A DNA stretch of 64,000 nucleotides, taken from positions 5,174-69,173 of the forward strand of contig DGOK01000118.1 of assembly GCA_002389385.1 (NCBI GenBank). The letters run 5' to 3'. A model generated the notes under the pieces. The model did not search any database. It had not been told where the DNA came from and worked only from the letters and a program-made list of their open reading frames with translations. The position numbers and the translations under genes were made by a program. Positions within the stretch are counted from its first letter, which is position 1; the number at the start of each line of letters is the position of its first letter. This stretch comes from Rhodospirillaceae bacterium UBA4468 (GTDB lineage Bacteria > Pseudomonadota > Alphaproteobacteria > Rhodospirillales > Casp-alpha2). Positions 46,605 to 54,976 of the stretch are shown one piece after another.

Positions 46605-47417
46605 ATGCTAAAACTAGATAAGCTTTATAAGCGTTATGATACGGGCGACGAAGCCCTAAAGGACGTCACATTAGAAATTCCAGATGGACAAGTGCTAGCA
46701 CTGATTGGTCCGTCGGGTGCAGGTAAATCGACCCTCATCCGATGCGTGAACCGCCTTGTTGAGCCAACATCTGGCAGCGTTCATTTGAACGACACCGAAT
46801 TAACGACATTGTCTCAGGGTAAACTCCGGTCGGCCCGTCGTCGCATGGGGATGATCTTTCAAGAATACGCATTGGTTGAACGCCTGACGGTCATGGAAAA
46901 CGTCTTGTCCGGGCGACTTGGCTATGTGGGCTTTTGGTCGAGCTGGCTGCGCAAGTTCCCAAAGGCCGACGTCAAAGAAGCATTCAGATTGCTGGATCGT
47001 GTTGGCCTGATGCACATGCCAGATAAGCGCGCCGATGCGTTATCTGGGGGACAACGCCAGCGCGTTGGCATTGCCCGCGCCTTGATCCAGGATCCAGAAC
47101 TCCTGCTCGTGGACGAACCCACCGCCAGCCTGGACCCCAAGACATCACGCCAGATCATGCGGTTGATCTCTGAGCTATGCAAAGAGCGCGGACTGGCTGC
47201 CATCATCAACATTCATGATGTGATGCTGGCGCAAATGTTTGCTGAGCGCATCGTCGGATTAAGATTTGGCGAGGTTGTCTATGATGGCCCCCCCGACGGC
47301 CTCACACCGGATGTCCTCACTGATATTTATGGCGAGGAAGATTGGGAAGCCACAATCACACCCGTCGAGGACGACGAAGACACGGATACTGAATTAACCG
47401 AAGCGAATGGTGCTTGA
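46605..47417 (+). CDS. phnC: phosphonate ABC transporter, ATP-binding subunit
   Basis: 270-residue ATPase. Walker A GPSGAGKSTLIRCVNRL, signature LSGGQRQRVGIARAL, Walker B LLLVDEPTASLDPKT and the H-loop INIHDVMLA are all present. The acidic C-terminal tail (about 15 residues rich in Asp and Glu) is unusual but harmless. Six bases before phnE1. Confidence 0.95.
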   Translation: MLKLDKLYKRYDTGDEALKDVTLEIPDGQVLALIGPSGAGKSTLIRCVNRLVEPTSGSVHLNDTELTTLSQGKLRSARRRMGMIFQEYALVERLTVMENVLSGRLGYVGFWSSWLRKFPKADVKEAFRLLDRVGLMHMPDKRADALSGGQRQRVGIARALIQDPELLLVDEPTASLDPKTSRQIMRLISELCKERGLAAIINIHDVMLAQMFAERIVGLRFGEVVYDGPPDGLTPDVLTDIYGEEDWEATITPVEDDEDTDTELTEANGA

Positions 47418-47423
47418 TCTAAA

Positions 47424-48236
47424 ATGACAAGCACCAGCCCCGTAAATTATCCGTCGACATGGAAGAAACCGCCCCTCATCGAAAGCGACCTCGTTCGTCG
47501 TGGCTTGTGGCTCGGCTTTGCCATCTATTTGGCCTTGGCGCTCGGTACGATTGATGTGAACTGGGGCCGTGTCGCTGAAGGCATCCCCCGCGGGCAGAAA
47601 TTCCTCGCCGCCTTTTTCCCACCAGATATCACGAGCCGTTGGGATTCGATCCTTGATGGTATTCTGGAAAGTATCTGGATGACGGTGATTTCCACAGTTG
47701 TCGGCATTGCCTTGTCTGTGCCGTTCGGCCTGGGTGCTGCCCGTAATCTGGCACCTCGCCCCGTATATCTGTTCTGCCGCGCCGTGATTGGAATTTCACG
47801 TACGTTCCCAGAAGTGATCCTGGCTATTTTTGCTGTGAAGTTATTTGGCTTTGGCCCCTTCGCAGGCTTCATCGCTTTGTCGATCGGCACCATTGGTTTC
47901 TATGCCAAACTGCTTGCTGAAGACATCGAAGACATGGACCCGGTTCAGGCCGAAGCGATACGTTCGACCGGTGCAAGCTGGTTCCAATGGGTGAACTATG
48001 CTGTTCAGCCACAAGTCATGCCGCGCATGATTGGCTTGGCAGTGTATCGACTCGATATTAATTTCAGAGAATCCGCGGTTGTCGGGATCGTTGGCGGCGG
48101 CGGCATTGGTGCCACCTTGCTGACGGCGTTTGACCGATACGAGTTCGATTCTGCAGCCGCTATCCTGTTGATCATCATCTTTATTGTGATGATCTTGGAA
48201 TACTCATCCGGCTATCTCAGGAAATGGGTGCAGTAA
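47424..48236 (+). CDS. phnE: phosphonate ABC transporter, first permease subunit
   Basis: 270-residue inner-membrane permease with about six helices. The conserved cytoplasmic loop reads EDMDPVQAEAIRSTGASW, then QPQVMPRMIGLAVYRLDINF, and the exit helix FRESAVVGIVGGGGIG. It couples to the second permease gene by a one-base TAATG overlap. Two different PhnE genes in one operon are seen in other alphaproteobacteria and presumably form a heterodimer. Confidence 0.93.
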   Translation: MTSTSPVNYPSTWKKPPLIESDLVRRGLWLGFAIYLALALGTIDVNWGRVAEGIPRGQKFLAAFFPPDITSRWDSILDGILESIWMTVISTVVGIALSVPFGLGAARNLAPRPVYLFCRAVIGISRTFPEVILAIFAVKLFGFGPFAGFIALSIGTIGFYAKLLAEDIEDMDPVQAEAIRSTGASWFQWVNYAVQPQVMPRMIGLAVYRLDINFRESAVVGIVGGGGIGATLLTAFDRYEFDSAAAILLIIIFIVMILEYSSGYLRKWVQ

Positions 48237-49048
48237 TGGCCGTCATCGAAACATCGCAAGGACCAGAATGGAAGCGCCGGACAATGCGCCAACAATGGTA
48301 TACATGGCTTGGTTGGCTTGTTGGCACGGCCATTGTCGCCTTTAGCTTCAAACTGATATCCGACAAGACGATTTGGTTCTTTGTAACAGATGCAGGCACA
48401 CAGGCGATTGATATGGCATCGCGCATGGTGCCGCCCAAATGGTCCTATATGGACACGCTGTGGCTGCCAATTTGGGATACCATCAATATTGCAACAATCG
48501 GGACCTTGATGGCGTTGGTGATGGCTGTCCCCGTTGCTTTTCTCGCTGCCCGCAATACGACGCCACACCCAACCGTCCGGGCAGCTGCGCTGTTTATCAT
48601 TGTCTCGTCCCGGTCAATTAATTCACTTATCTGGGCTTTAATGCTGGTCGCAATCATTGGTCCCGGTGTGATGGCAGGCATTATCGCCATCGCGCTTCGG
48701 TCCATCGGCTTTTGCGCCAAGTTATTATATGAATCCATCGAAGAGATTGATGCAAAACAGGTAGAAGCCGTCACAGCAACTGGTGCTGGGCGCGCGCAAA
48801 CCCTTGCTTATGGTGTTGTTCCGCAGATATTGCCCGCCTTTGCAGGCATTTCCGTATTTAGATGGGATATCAATATCCGTGAATCAACTATATTGGGGCT
48901 GGTTGGTGCAGGTGGCATTGGCATCCAGCTTGATGCATCAATCTCAACCCTGTCCTGGACCCAGGTATCGCTTATCCTTTTGGTGATTTTGGGAACCGTT
49001 ATCGTTAGTGAATGGGTCTCAGCGAAAGTACGCCACGCCATCATCTAA
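48236..49048 (+). CDS. phnE: phosphonate ABC transporter, second permease subunit
   Basis: 270-residue permease, homologous to the first. I chose the ATG at 48236, overlapping the phnE1 stop, because the earlier ATG (48224) sits too close to its AGGA site. Loop residues EEIDAKQVEAVTATGAGRA and the GLVGAGGIGIQL terminal segment match the family. No C-P lyase (phnGHIJKLM) or phosphonatase genes follow, so degradation genes must be elsewhere or the system serves phosphite/other uptake. Confidence 0.93.
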   Translation: MAVIETSQGPEWKRRTMRQQWYTWLGWLVGTAIVAFSFKLISDKTIWFFVTDAGTQAIDMASRMVPPKWSYMDTLWLPIWDTINIATIGTLMALVMAVPVAFLAARNTTPHPTVRAAALFIIVSSRSINSLIWALMLVAIIGPGVMAGIIAIALRSIGFCAKLLYESIEEIDAKQVEAVTATGAGRAQTLAYGVVPQILPAFAGISVFRWDINIRESTILGLVGAGGIGIQLDASISTLSWTQVSLILLVILGTVIVSEWVSAKVRHAII

Positions 49049-49149
49049 TATATGCGCACTGAAAGTCATAAGTATGGTGTGAGTTGACACCAACATGGTA
49101 AGGTGATTCCTTACTTGGTATTATTATACAGAACCCTGAGGATCATTTT

Positions 49150-49755
49150 ATGCATTCGAGCATACTCACAGCGAGTGCCTTTGTCATAAGCGCTTTTATC
49201 GGCACGTCAGTGGCCTATGCCAGCGGCATTACACTTAATGTAGTGTCGTATTTTGACTTGCCTAAAAATGAACCTGTCACGGTCGAAATCTTCGATGACG
49301 CCAAAGAAAACGTTGTTATAAAAAAGCGTTTTGAAGATGAATTACGGGAACAAGGCTATACGCTTAGCCCGGATGCCCGCCTTATTCTAAGTTTTGAGAC
49401 CCGTGACACATCAGGCAAATGGTCTGGTGGCGGGCCTAATCGCCTTATTGAGATGCGGAATTCCGAAAATCATACGGGTAAAGATGCGCCAGAAGTCGTT
49501 GTAAGCATTTACAATAATCAGCGTGGTGGCGTGCTTAATCCCAAGCGTGATCCTGGCATCACGCAAGTTGCGCCAAGCGAGTTTCGGATCGACGCATCGA
49601 TTGAAGATCGCACGAACGGGCGTCGGCTTTGGCAGGGATGGACAATTATACCAAGCGTCGGGGCTGAAGACGTTTCTATCCGTCTTTCCATGGTCAAACC
49701 CATCGTTGCCAATATCGGCAAGACGGTTCGTGACCAAGCCGTTACCTCACGTTAG
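49150..49755 (+). CDS. hypothetical secreted protein
   Basis: 201 residues with a signal peptide (SILTASAFVISAFIGTSVAYA). The mature part is mixed alpha/beta with an ATP-independent look: KNEPVTVEIFDDAKENVVIK, then EFRIDASIEDRTNGRRLWQG and IVANIGKTVRDQAV. The pattern of a strand pair followed by an RLWQG turn recalls DUF4136-like lipoprotein domains, but there is no lipobox and I do not assign a family. A GACAGG/CCTGTC hairpin follows its stop (49,762-49,780). Confidence 0.65.
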   Translation: MHSSILTASAFVISAFIGTSVAYASGITLNVVSYFDLPKNEPVTVEIFDDAKENVVIKKRFEDELREQGYTLSPDARLILSFETRDTSGKWSGGGPNRLIEMRNSENHTGKDAPEVVVSIYNNQRGGVLNPKRDPGITQVAPSEFRIDASIEDRTNGRRLWQGWTIIPSVGAEDVSIRLSMVKPIVANIGKTVRDQAVTSR

Positions 49756-49864
49756 ATAAAAGACAGGTTTTACGCCTGTCATCCTTGCCCTTTCTCCACA
49801 AAAACGCTACGAAACATGCGCGTTGGAGGCACCCCTGCACGCCCACGTTCAAGGACGGCATGAG

Positions 49865-51040
49865 ATGAGTAAATCAACAGAAAAAGCACTGTTACCTGCG
49901 GGTTTGACCGACAGCCTTCACCCGGATGCATCATTTGAAGCAGATATCCGTGAACGTCTTGTCTCGGCCTTTGTTGGGCGCGGTTTTGATCGTGTTGCGC
50001 CGCCACTTGTCGAATTTGAAGATAACCTGCTCGCAGGCACAGGTACTGCCATGGCGGGGCAAACATTCCGCCTGATGGATCCTGTGTCGCAGCGCATGAT
50101 GGGATTGCGCGCGGATATCACACCGCAAGTCGCTCGGATCGCAACCACGCGCCTATCGCACGTCGAACGCCCTTTACGCCTTTGTTATGCCGGTGAAGTC
50201 CTCAGGATCAAGGGCTCGCAACTACGCCCGGAACGCCAATTCACACAAGCCGGTGCCGAGCTTATTGGCACCGCCAGCCCTGAAGCTGATGCAGAAATGG
50301 TTTTAACGGCAGCGGAAACATTATCTGGTCTAGGCATTCAAGACATCAAAGTTAACCTCTGCCAGCCCACACTTATTCCGTATGTTATGGATGCCTTAGG
50401 TATTCAGGGTGATGATGCAGTTCAGTTCCGTGCTGCTTTCGACAGTAAAGACGCCGCTGAAGTCAAAACGCTTTCCAAAGACCTCAGTCCCGATGCGCGC
50501 ACACTTTTAAGTGAGCTGCTTGCTGCGTCCGGTCCGGTTGAGATTGTTGCCCCAAAAATCAAAGCATTACCGTTGAGCGGCGATGCGGCTGCGGCGCGAG
50601 ATGCATTACTTGAAACTGTTGCCTTGATTGAAGCCGGCGATCCGGCGCTTGATCTGACACTGGACGTCGTCGAGAATCGCGGCTTCGAATATCATTCAGG
50701 CGTTACATTCACCCTTTTTGCACCAGGCGTTCGTGGCGAATTAGGTTCTGGTGGGCGATATCAGGCCGGGTTGAATGACAGTGAGAATTCAGGCGAAGCA
50801 GCGACGGGCTTTACCCTGTTTTTAGATAGTATTTTACGCGCCCTAGAGCCTGGCGAAGCCATGCCAAAAGTATATTTACCCGCGAAGACATCACGCGCGG
50901 ACAGCCAAGTTGTTCGCGACCAAGGTTACAGGACGCTTCAAGGTCATACGGATGATGGCGACATAAATGTTGCCGCGACCCGTCTTGGCTGCTCACATAT
51001 ATGGTTGGGTGGGGACATTAAGCCACTCGGCACCGTTTAA
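49865..51040 (+). CDS. hisZ: ATP phosphoribosyltransferase regulatory subunit
   Basis: 391-residue HisRS-like protein that activates the short HisG in histidine synthesis. It has the class II core (AFVGRGFDRVAPPLVEFEDN, MGLRADITPQVARIATTRL, a HisZ-type C-terminal GGRYQAGL) but lacks the tRNA anticodon-binding domain of true HisRS. I start at the ATG at 49865; the frame extends upstream without family similarity. Its link to purA 21 bases later is widespread in Rhodospirillales. hisG is not in the window. Confidence 0.93.
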   Translation: MSKSTEKALLPAGLTDSLHPDASFEADIRERLVSAFVGRGFDRVAPPLVEFEDNLLAGTGTAMAGQTFRLMDPVSQRMMGLRADITPQVARIATTRLSHVERPLRLCYAGEVLRIKGSQLRPERQFTQAGAELIGTASPEADAEMVLTAAETLSGLGIQDIKVNLCQPTLIPYVMDALGIQGDDAVQFRAAFDSKDAAEVKTLSKDLSPDARTLLSELLAASGPVEIVAPKIKALPLSGDAAAARDALLETVALIEAGDPALDLTLDVVENRGFEYHSGVTFTLFAPGVRGELGSGGRYQAGLNDSENSGEAATGFTLFLDSILRALEPGEAMPKVYLPAKTSRADSQVVRDQGYRTLQGHTDDGDINVAATRLGCSHIWLGGDIKPLGTV

Positions 51041-51061
51041 TATCGAAGGAGATACTTTCTT

Positions 51062-52354
51062 ATGGCCAATGTAGTTGTCGTCGGCTCCCAATGGGGTGAC
51101 GAAGGAAAAGGCAAGATTGTGGATTGGCTCTCGGAACGTGCCGACGTTGTTGTGCGTTTTCAAGGGGGTCACAATGCTGGCCATACCCTGGTCATTGATG
51201 GTGTCACCTATAAACTCAGCCTTTTGCCATCTGGCATTGTCCGTAAAAACAAGCTGTCGATCATTGGTAATGGTGTCGTTGTTGACCCATGGGCCTTGAT
51301 GATAGAAATCGAAAACATCGCCAAGCTTGGTGTCGAAGTCACACCAGAGAATCTGCGCATTGCTGAAAATGCGACATTGATCCTCCCTCTACACAGAAAC
51401 CTTGATCAAGCGCGCGAAAAAGCCGCCGGAAATGCTAAAATTGGCACGACTGGACGTGGCATCGGGCCTGCGTATGAAGACAAGACCGCACGCCGCGCAA
51501 TCCGCGTGGGTGATCTTGCTGATACGGATGTACTTGCTGACAAAGTTGATGCCTTACTATTCCACCACAATGCCCTTCTCCGTGGGCTCGAAATGCCAGA
51601 AATTGATGGTGATGAGCTATTGGCTGAGCTTCACAAAATGGCACCATTACTGCTGCCTTTCGCCAGTACTGTCTGGCAGGACTTGAATGAAATGCGCCGC
51701 AATTGCAAACGCATCCTGTTTGAAGGCGCACAAGGCACGATGCTGGACATCGACCATGGTACTTATCCGTTTGTTACATCTTCTAATACTGTGGCCGGTC
51801 AGGCTGCTATTGGTTCAGGCCAAGGGCCGGGTGCGATTGACTATGTCCTTGGCATCACCAAGGCCTACACGACCCGCGTTGGTTCAGGCCCATTCCCGAC
51901 AGAGCTTGAAGACGAAGTTGGTCAGCAATTGGGTGAACGCGGTCGCGAATTTGGCGTTGTGACAGGTCGTAAGCGTCGCTGTGGTTGGTTTGATGCTGCG
52001 CTGGTTCGGCAATCCGTTATCGTTAACGGGATCACTGGCATTGCACTGACTAAACTCGATGTTCTGGATGGTCAGAAAGAACTTAAAGTCTGTGTCGGTT
52101 ACGATATCGACGGCGTGACGTATGACCACCTCCCCGCATCAACAATTCGACAAGCACGTGCGAAGCCAATCTACGAGACAATGGAAGGTTGGCAGGAAAG
52201 CACCGAGGGTGCGCGTTCATGGGCTGACTTACCTGCAACAGCCATCAAGTATATCCGCCGGATCGAAGAATTAATCGAAGCGCCCGTCGCTTCGGTATCA
52301 ACCAGTCCAGAACGCGATGATACGATTTTGGTGCACGACCCATTCCAAGACTAA
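51062..52354 (+). CDS. purA: adenylosuccinate synthase
   Basis: GTP-dependent synthesis of adenylosuccinate from IMP and aspartate, the first AMP-specific step. 430 residues, standard length. The GTP loop GSQWGDEGKGKIVDWLSERA, the HNAGHTL histidine region, FEGAQGTMLDIDHGTYPFVT and the TGRKRRCGWFDA segment are all present. A GAAGGAGA site precedes the ATG. Confidence 0.97.
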   Translation: MANVVVVGSQWGDEGKGKIVDWLSERADVVVRFQGGHNAGHTLVIDGVTYKLSLLPSGIVRKNKLSIIGNGVVVDPWALMIEIENIAKLGVEVTPENLRIAENATLILPLHRNLDQAREKAAGNAKIGTTGRGIGPAYEDKTARRAIRVGDLADTDVLADKVDALLFHHNALLRGLEMPEIDGDELLAELHKMAPLLLPFASTVWQDLNEMRRNCKRILFEGAQGTMLDIDHGTYPFVTSSNTVAGQAAIGSGQGPGAIDYVLGITKAYTTRVGSGPFPTELEDEVGQQLGERGREFGVVTGRKRRCGWFDAALVRQSVIVNGITGIALTKLDVLDGQKELKVCVGYDIDGVTYDHLPASTIRQARAKPIYETMEGWQESTEGARSWADLPATAIKYIRRIEELIEAPVASVSTSPERDDTILVHDPFQD

Positions 52355-52404
52355 GGGTTTATCAAAACCAGTTATTGTCATCTTAAAAGGGAACTGAAAA
52401 AAGA

Positions 52405-53013
52405 ATGGCAAATAGCTTTAGTGTAAATGTCATAGATTTCTCTAACCTTCTCGAAATAGAAGGTGCCCGAAATGAAAAAGATTTTTCTCTACTCCTCGAA
52501 GCGATGGAGTATGGCGATCTCACTGGCATGAGCGCTGACGAGCGTCGTGAAATGTGTATTCTTTCACTGCAAGACCTAAAGCCCACCGAGGCGACATACA
52601 TTGTACTAAAGCACGACATGTCTGATGTTAACCGTGACGGACAAGCACGTAACATTTCTGTCGAAATGCTCGATGAAAAACTTTAGGAGGAATATGCCGA
52701 CTCGTCGCTTCATGAGCGCATGTTCAATGCCGGGAGTTAACTTTACGCAGCTTTCCCAGGCTCGTTTCCAAAGCCGGACGCTGTGCGCATTGAGCTAGAA
52801 GTCACGGCATCCGACATATCGTCACGCATACTTCTAAAACCGTCTCTGAACGAGTCCTTTCTTGCAAGACTACTCGCCGATGGTATGGATGATCGTGCCC
52901 CACTTCATCGTTTGTATGGCAAAGAATTGCAGGGGAAAAGTTTCCCAAATGCTGATGAAATCGTTTAGATTGTTCGCACTGAACAAACAAGTGATGACAT
53001 CTTGAAAATTTAG
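52405..53013 (+). pseudogene. hypothetical protein with three in-frame stops
   Basis: One reading frame of 203 codons runs from ATG 52405 to TAG 53011-53013 and is broken by TAG 52684-52686, TAA 52738-52740 and TAG 52966-52968. Between the stops the translation stays protein-like (DEKL-stop-EEYADSSLHERM, then LYAAFPGSFPKPDAVRIELE, SSRILLKPSLNESFLARLLA), with no frameshift, which argues for one ancestral protein of about 202 residues. The family is unknown; it has no signal peptide or membrane helix. All three stops can come from CAG/CAA/TGG by single transitions. It follows purA in the same direction, so it may once have been co-transcribed. Confidence 0.7.
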
Positions 53014-53123
53014 GTCATCAGCTCAGGCTATTGGCTTGATGCTATGGACAATACGAATTCATGTCAATCGGCCGCCTACGCAGATCCATCGCCCTCAAAA
53101 GCCAAGGACTAAACAATCCATGA

Positions 53124-53594
53124 TTACTCCTGGAACGTTTCGTTAGGCTGCAGCTTGCGAAAATGGCTCGTCCAGCTTCGCCGCAAGTCATCCTCCGTGC
53201 TGCCTATATCATATGCCGGTGTAATAACGGGTAACGCACGTGTCACGTTGATCATGACGATGACATTGATTTTATCACAGAGTGCACCGTAGCGTTCAAA
53301 CAACGGCCAGCAACTGACAAAGATATCAGATTTTGGCTCAGCAATGCTCGCGGTCCCTTTAAAGCGATAACCTTTGCGCACAAACGGATCAACAAAGTTA
53401 ACCTCGACGGACGGGTTTGCTCTCAGGTTCTTCAAGGTTCCAGGTGACCGTATATCCGCAAATGCGATGTGTTCATCATCGATGACGACGAATGTCCCTT
53501 TCGGCGAAACGTTTGGACTCCCATCGGCACTAACCGTCCCAACAAAACCTAGGCGCTGTTCATTCACGATCCGCTTCATATCACTGGTAAGCAC
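53124..53594 (-). CDS. pyridoxamine 5'-phosphate oxidase-related FMN-binding protein
   Basis: 156-residue split-barrel flavoprotein relative. Strand pattern GFVGTVSADGSPNVSPKGTF followed by IAFADIRSPGTLKNLRANPS and VEVNFVDPFVRKGYRFKGTA is typical of small PNPOx-like proteins. The N-terminal helix (MKRIVNEQRLGF) is as expected. The substrate is unknown; such proteins reduce or bind flavin cofactors and various small molecules. Transcribed toward the mandelate racemase-like gene's stop region. Confidence 0.82.
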   Translation of the reverse strand: MLTSDMKRIVNEQRLGFVGTVSADGSPNVSPKGTFVVIDDEHIAFADIRSPGTLKNLRANPSVEVNFVDPFVRKGYRFKGTASIAEPKSDIFVSCWPLFERYGALCDKINVIVMINVTRALPVITPAYDIGSTEDDLRRSWTSHFRKLQPNETFQE

Positions 53595-53702
53595 AAGTAT
53601 TCTCCCAACATTTAATGATCAATGGTCATCGCATGAATGTCCGTATCGCGCATAGAGCAGCTTTAGAAAAACCAATGGGGCCAGTTGCGCAAAGCAAAGA
53701 AG

Positions 53703-54782
53703 TTAAATTGTAAACTCAGCAACCTTTGCTAAATTCCATTTGATACCCAGCCCCGGACCACGTGCGCAAACTGTGCCGCACTCGATATCATAAGCATCAA
53801 CCAAAACCGGGCGCGCCTTGTCCAGATACTCGTGCCAATGCGCGTTTGGTGTCGCCGCTAAAGCGTGTGCGCTGACTTCAACAAATGCGTGACTGGAAAC
53901 AGGCAAGCTTTTAGCTGCTGCCATCGCAGTCGCTGCTTTCCATCCAGTAAAGCCACCGATCTTCATCAAATCAGGCATAATATAGTCGCTGCAATCTGCA
54001 TTGATGGCATTCGTCGCGCCACTTGGGTACCACCAGTTTTCACCTGTTTGCACAGGGATTGGGCTCTTTTCACGGACAGCACGGTGGCCTGTCAGATCTT
54101 CAGCGGGAACAGGCTCTTCGAGCCAATAAATATCATATTCTGAAATACGCTTGGCACGTTCAAGTGCGCCCGCCACATCAAGCGATTGATTGTAATCAAC
54201 CATCAGCGCAACGTCTGGGCCAATTAGATCGCGGACAGCAGCAATGCTCCGTAGATCATCTTCGACGCTGCCAAGCCCAACCTTGATTTTAATGCCCGTA
54301 AAGCCCTGGCGCATGGATGCTTCAATCAAAGGCAGGTCTTCAGCTGGGTCAACAATGCCATAACTATCATAAGCCTTAAGGGCGCGTGGTTCGCCGCCTA
54401 GCAATTGCGCGACGGACGCCCCCTCCAACTTGCCCAACACATCCCACAGCGCCATTTCAACGCCTGAGAACCACATGCCCAGTAGACCTTGGATACCCAA
54501 CAGACGAAACGTGGCCTGAAATCGCTCAAAACACTGATCAGGCGCGACGAGTTCGCCAATAAATACATCTTTGATGTCTGCGTTTAGCGCCAATGCTGCT
54601 TTCAATATTTTCGGCGTATATGTGAAAATATATGCATGACCGGTAACTCCGGCACTCGTCTCTACATCAATCAAACCGAGTGCAGCGCCCGGGAGTGTTC
54701 CGGACGCAGTGCGCATTGGCCGCCCCAACGGAACAACAATTGGCGTCAGCGTAATATTTGTGATGGTTGGTAGTTCTGATAT
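53703..54782 (-). pseudogene. mandelate racemase-like enolase-superfamily enzyme, ATG start apparently changed to ATA
   Basis: Very close in layout to mandelate racemase: Lys-x-Lys in FTGIKIKVGLGS, metal ligands in MVDYNQSLD, WLEEPVP and TGENWWYP, and the basic His in SSHAFVEVSAHAL. Read from codon 54782-54780 the gene has 360 codons (359 residues), the length I recall for mandelate racemase, and begins I-S-E-L-P-T-I where the homologue begins M-S-E. That first codon is ATA and no ATG, GTG or TTG lies in frame between it and the upstream TAA. The first usable start is a TTG at 54728, 18 codons in, which drops the opening strand of the N-terminal domain. A G to A change of the start is my inference. 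Substrate: an alpha-hydroxy acid is likely, not proven. Confidence 0.7.
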
Positions 54783-54898
54783 GATTTGTTGACCCCAGAG
54801 TGCGCGGTGAAAGAGGTGTTCACGTTAACCATAACCGTCGTAAATGTCAGTAAATGCTTGCGATTTTTGCAAATTAACGATTCAATAACTAAGTTCCC

Positions 54899-54919
54899 GC
54901 CGAAAAGAATTTTTTCGGC
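54899..54919. other. perfect 8-base hairpin upstream of the pseudokinase gene
   Basis: GCCGAAAA (54899-54906), loop GAATT, TTTTCGGC (54912-54919), between the diverging mandelate racemase-like and pseudokinase genes. Not followed by a T run. Could be an operator dyad or 5'-UTR hairpin. Confidence 0.45.
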
Positions 54920-54976
54920 CAAGTTACCAGTATAGCACAGGGCTGTATTGGTTTAACGCTTGATAGGACGCGTGCG

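Noticed and set aside
52783..52968. Separate 61-residue protein
   Set aside because: Same frame as the 52405 gene, no ribosome site; read as part of that pseudogene.
2139..53013. Stop-codon recoding (TGA as Sec/Trp, or suppressors) to explain the interrupted genes
   Set aside because: All three stop codons occur as lesions, and all three also end intact genes in the window. No recoding signal was seen.
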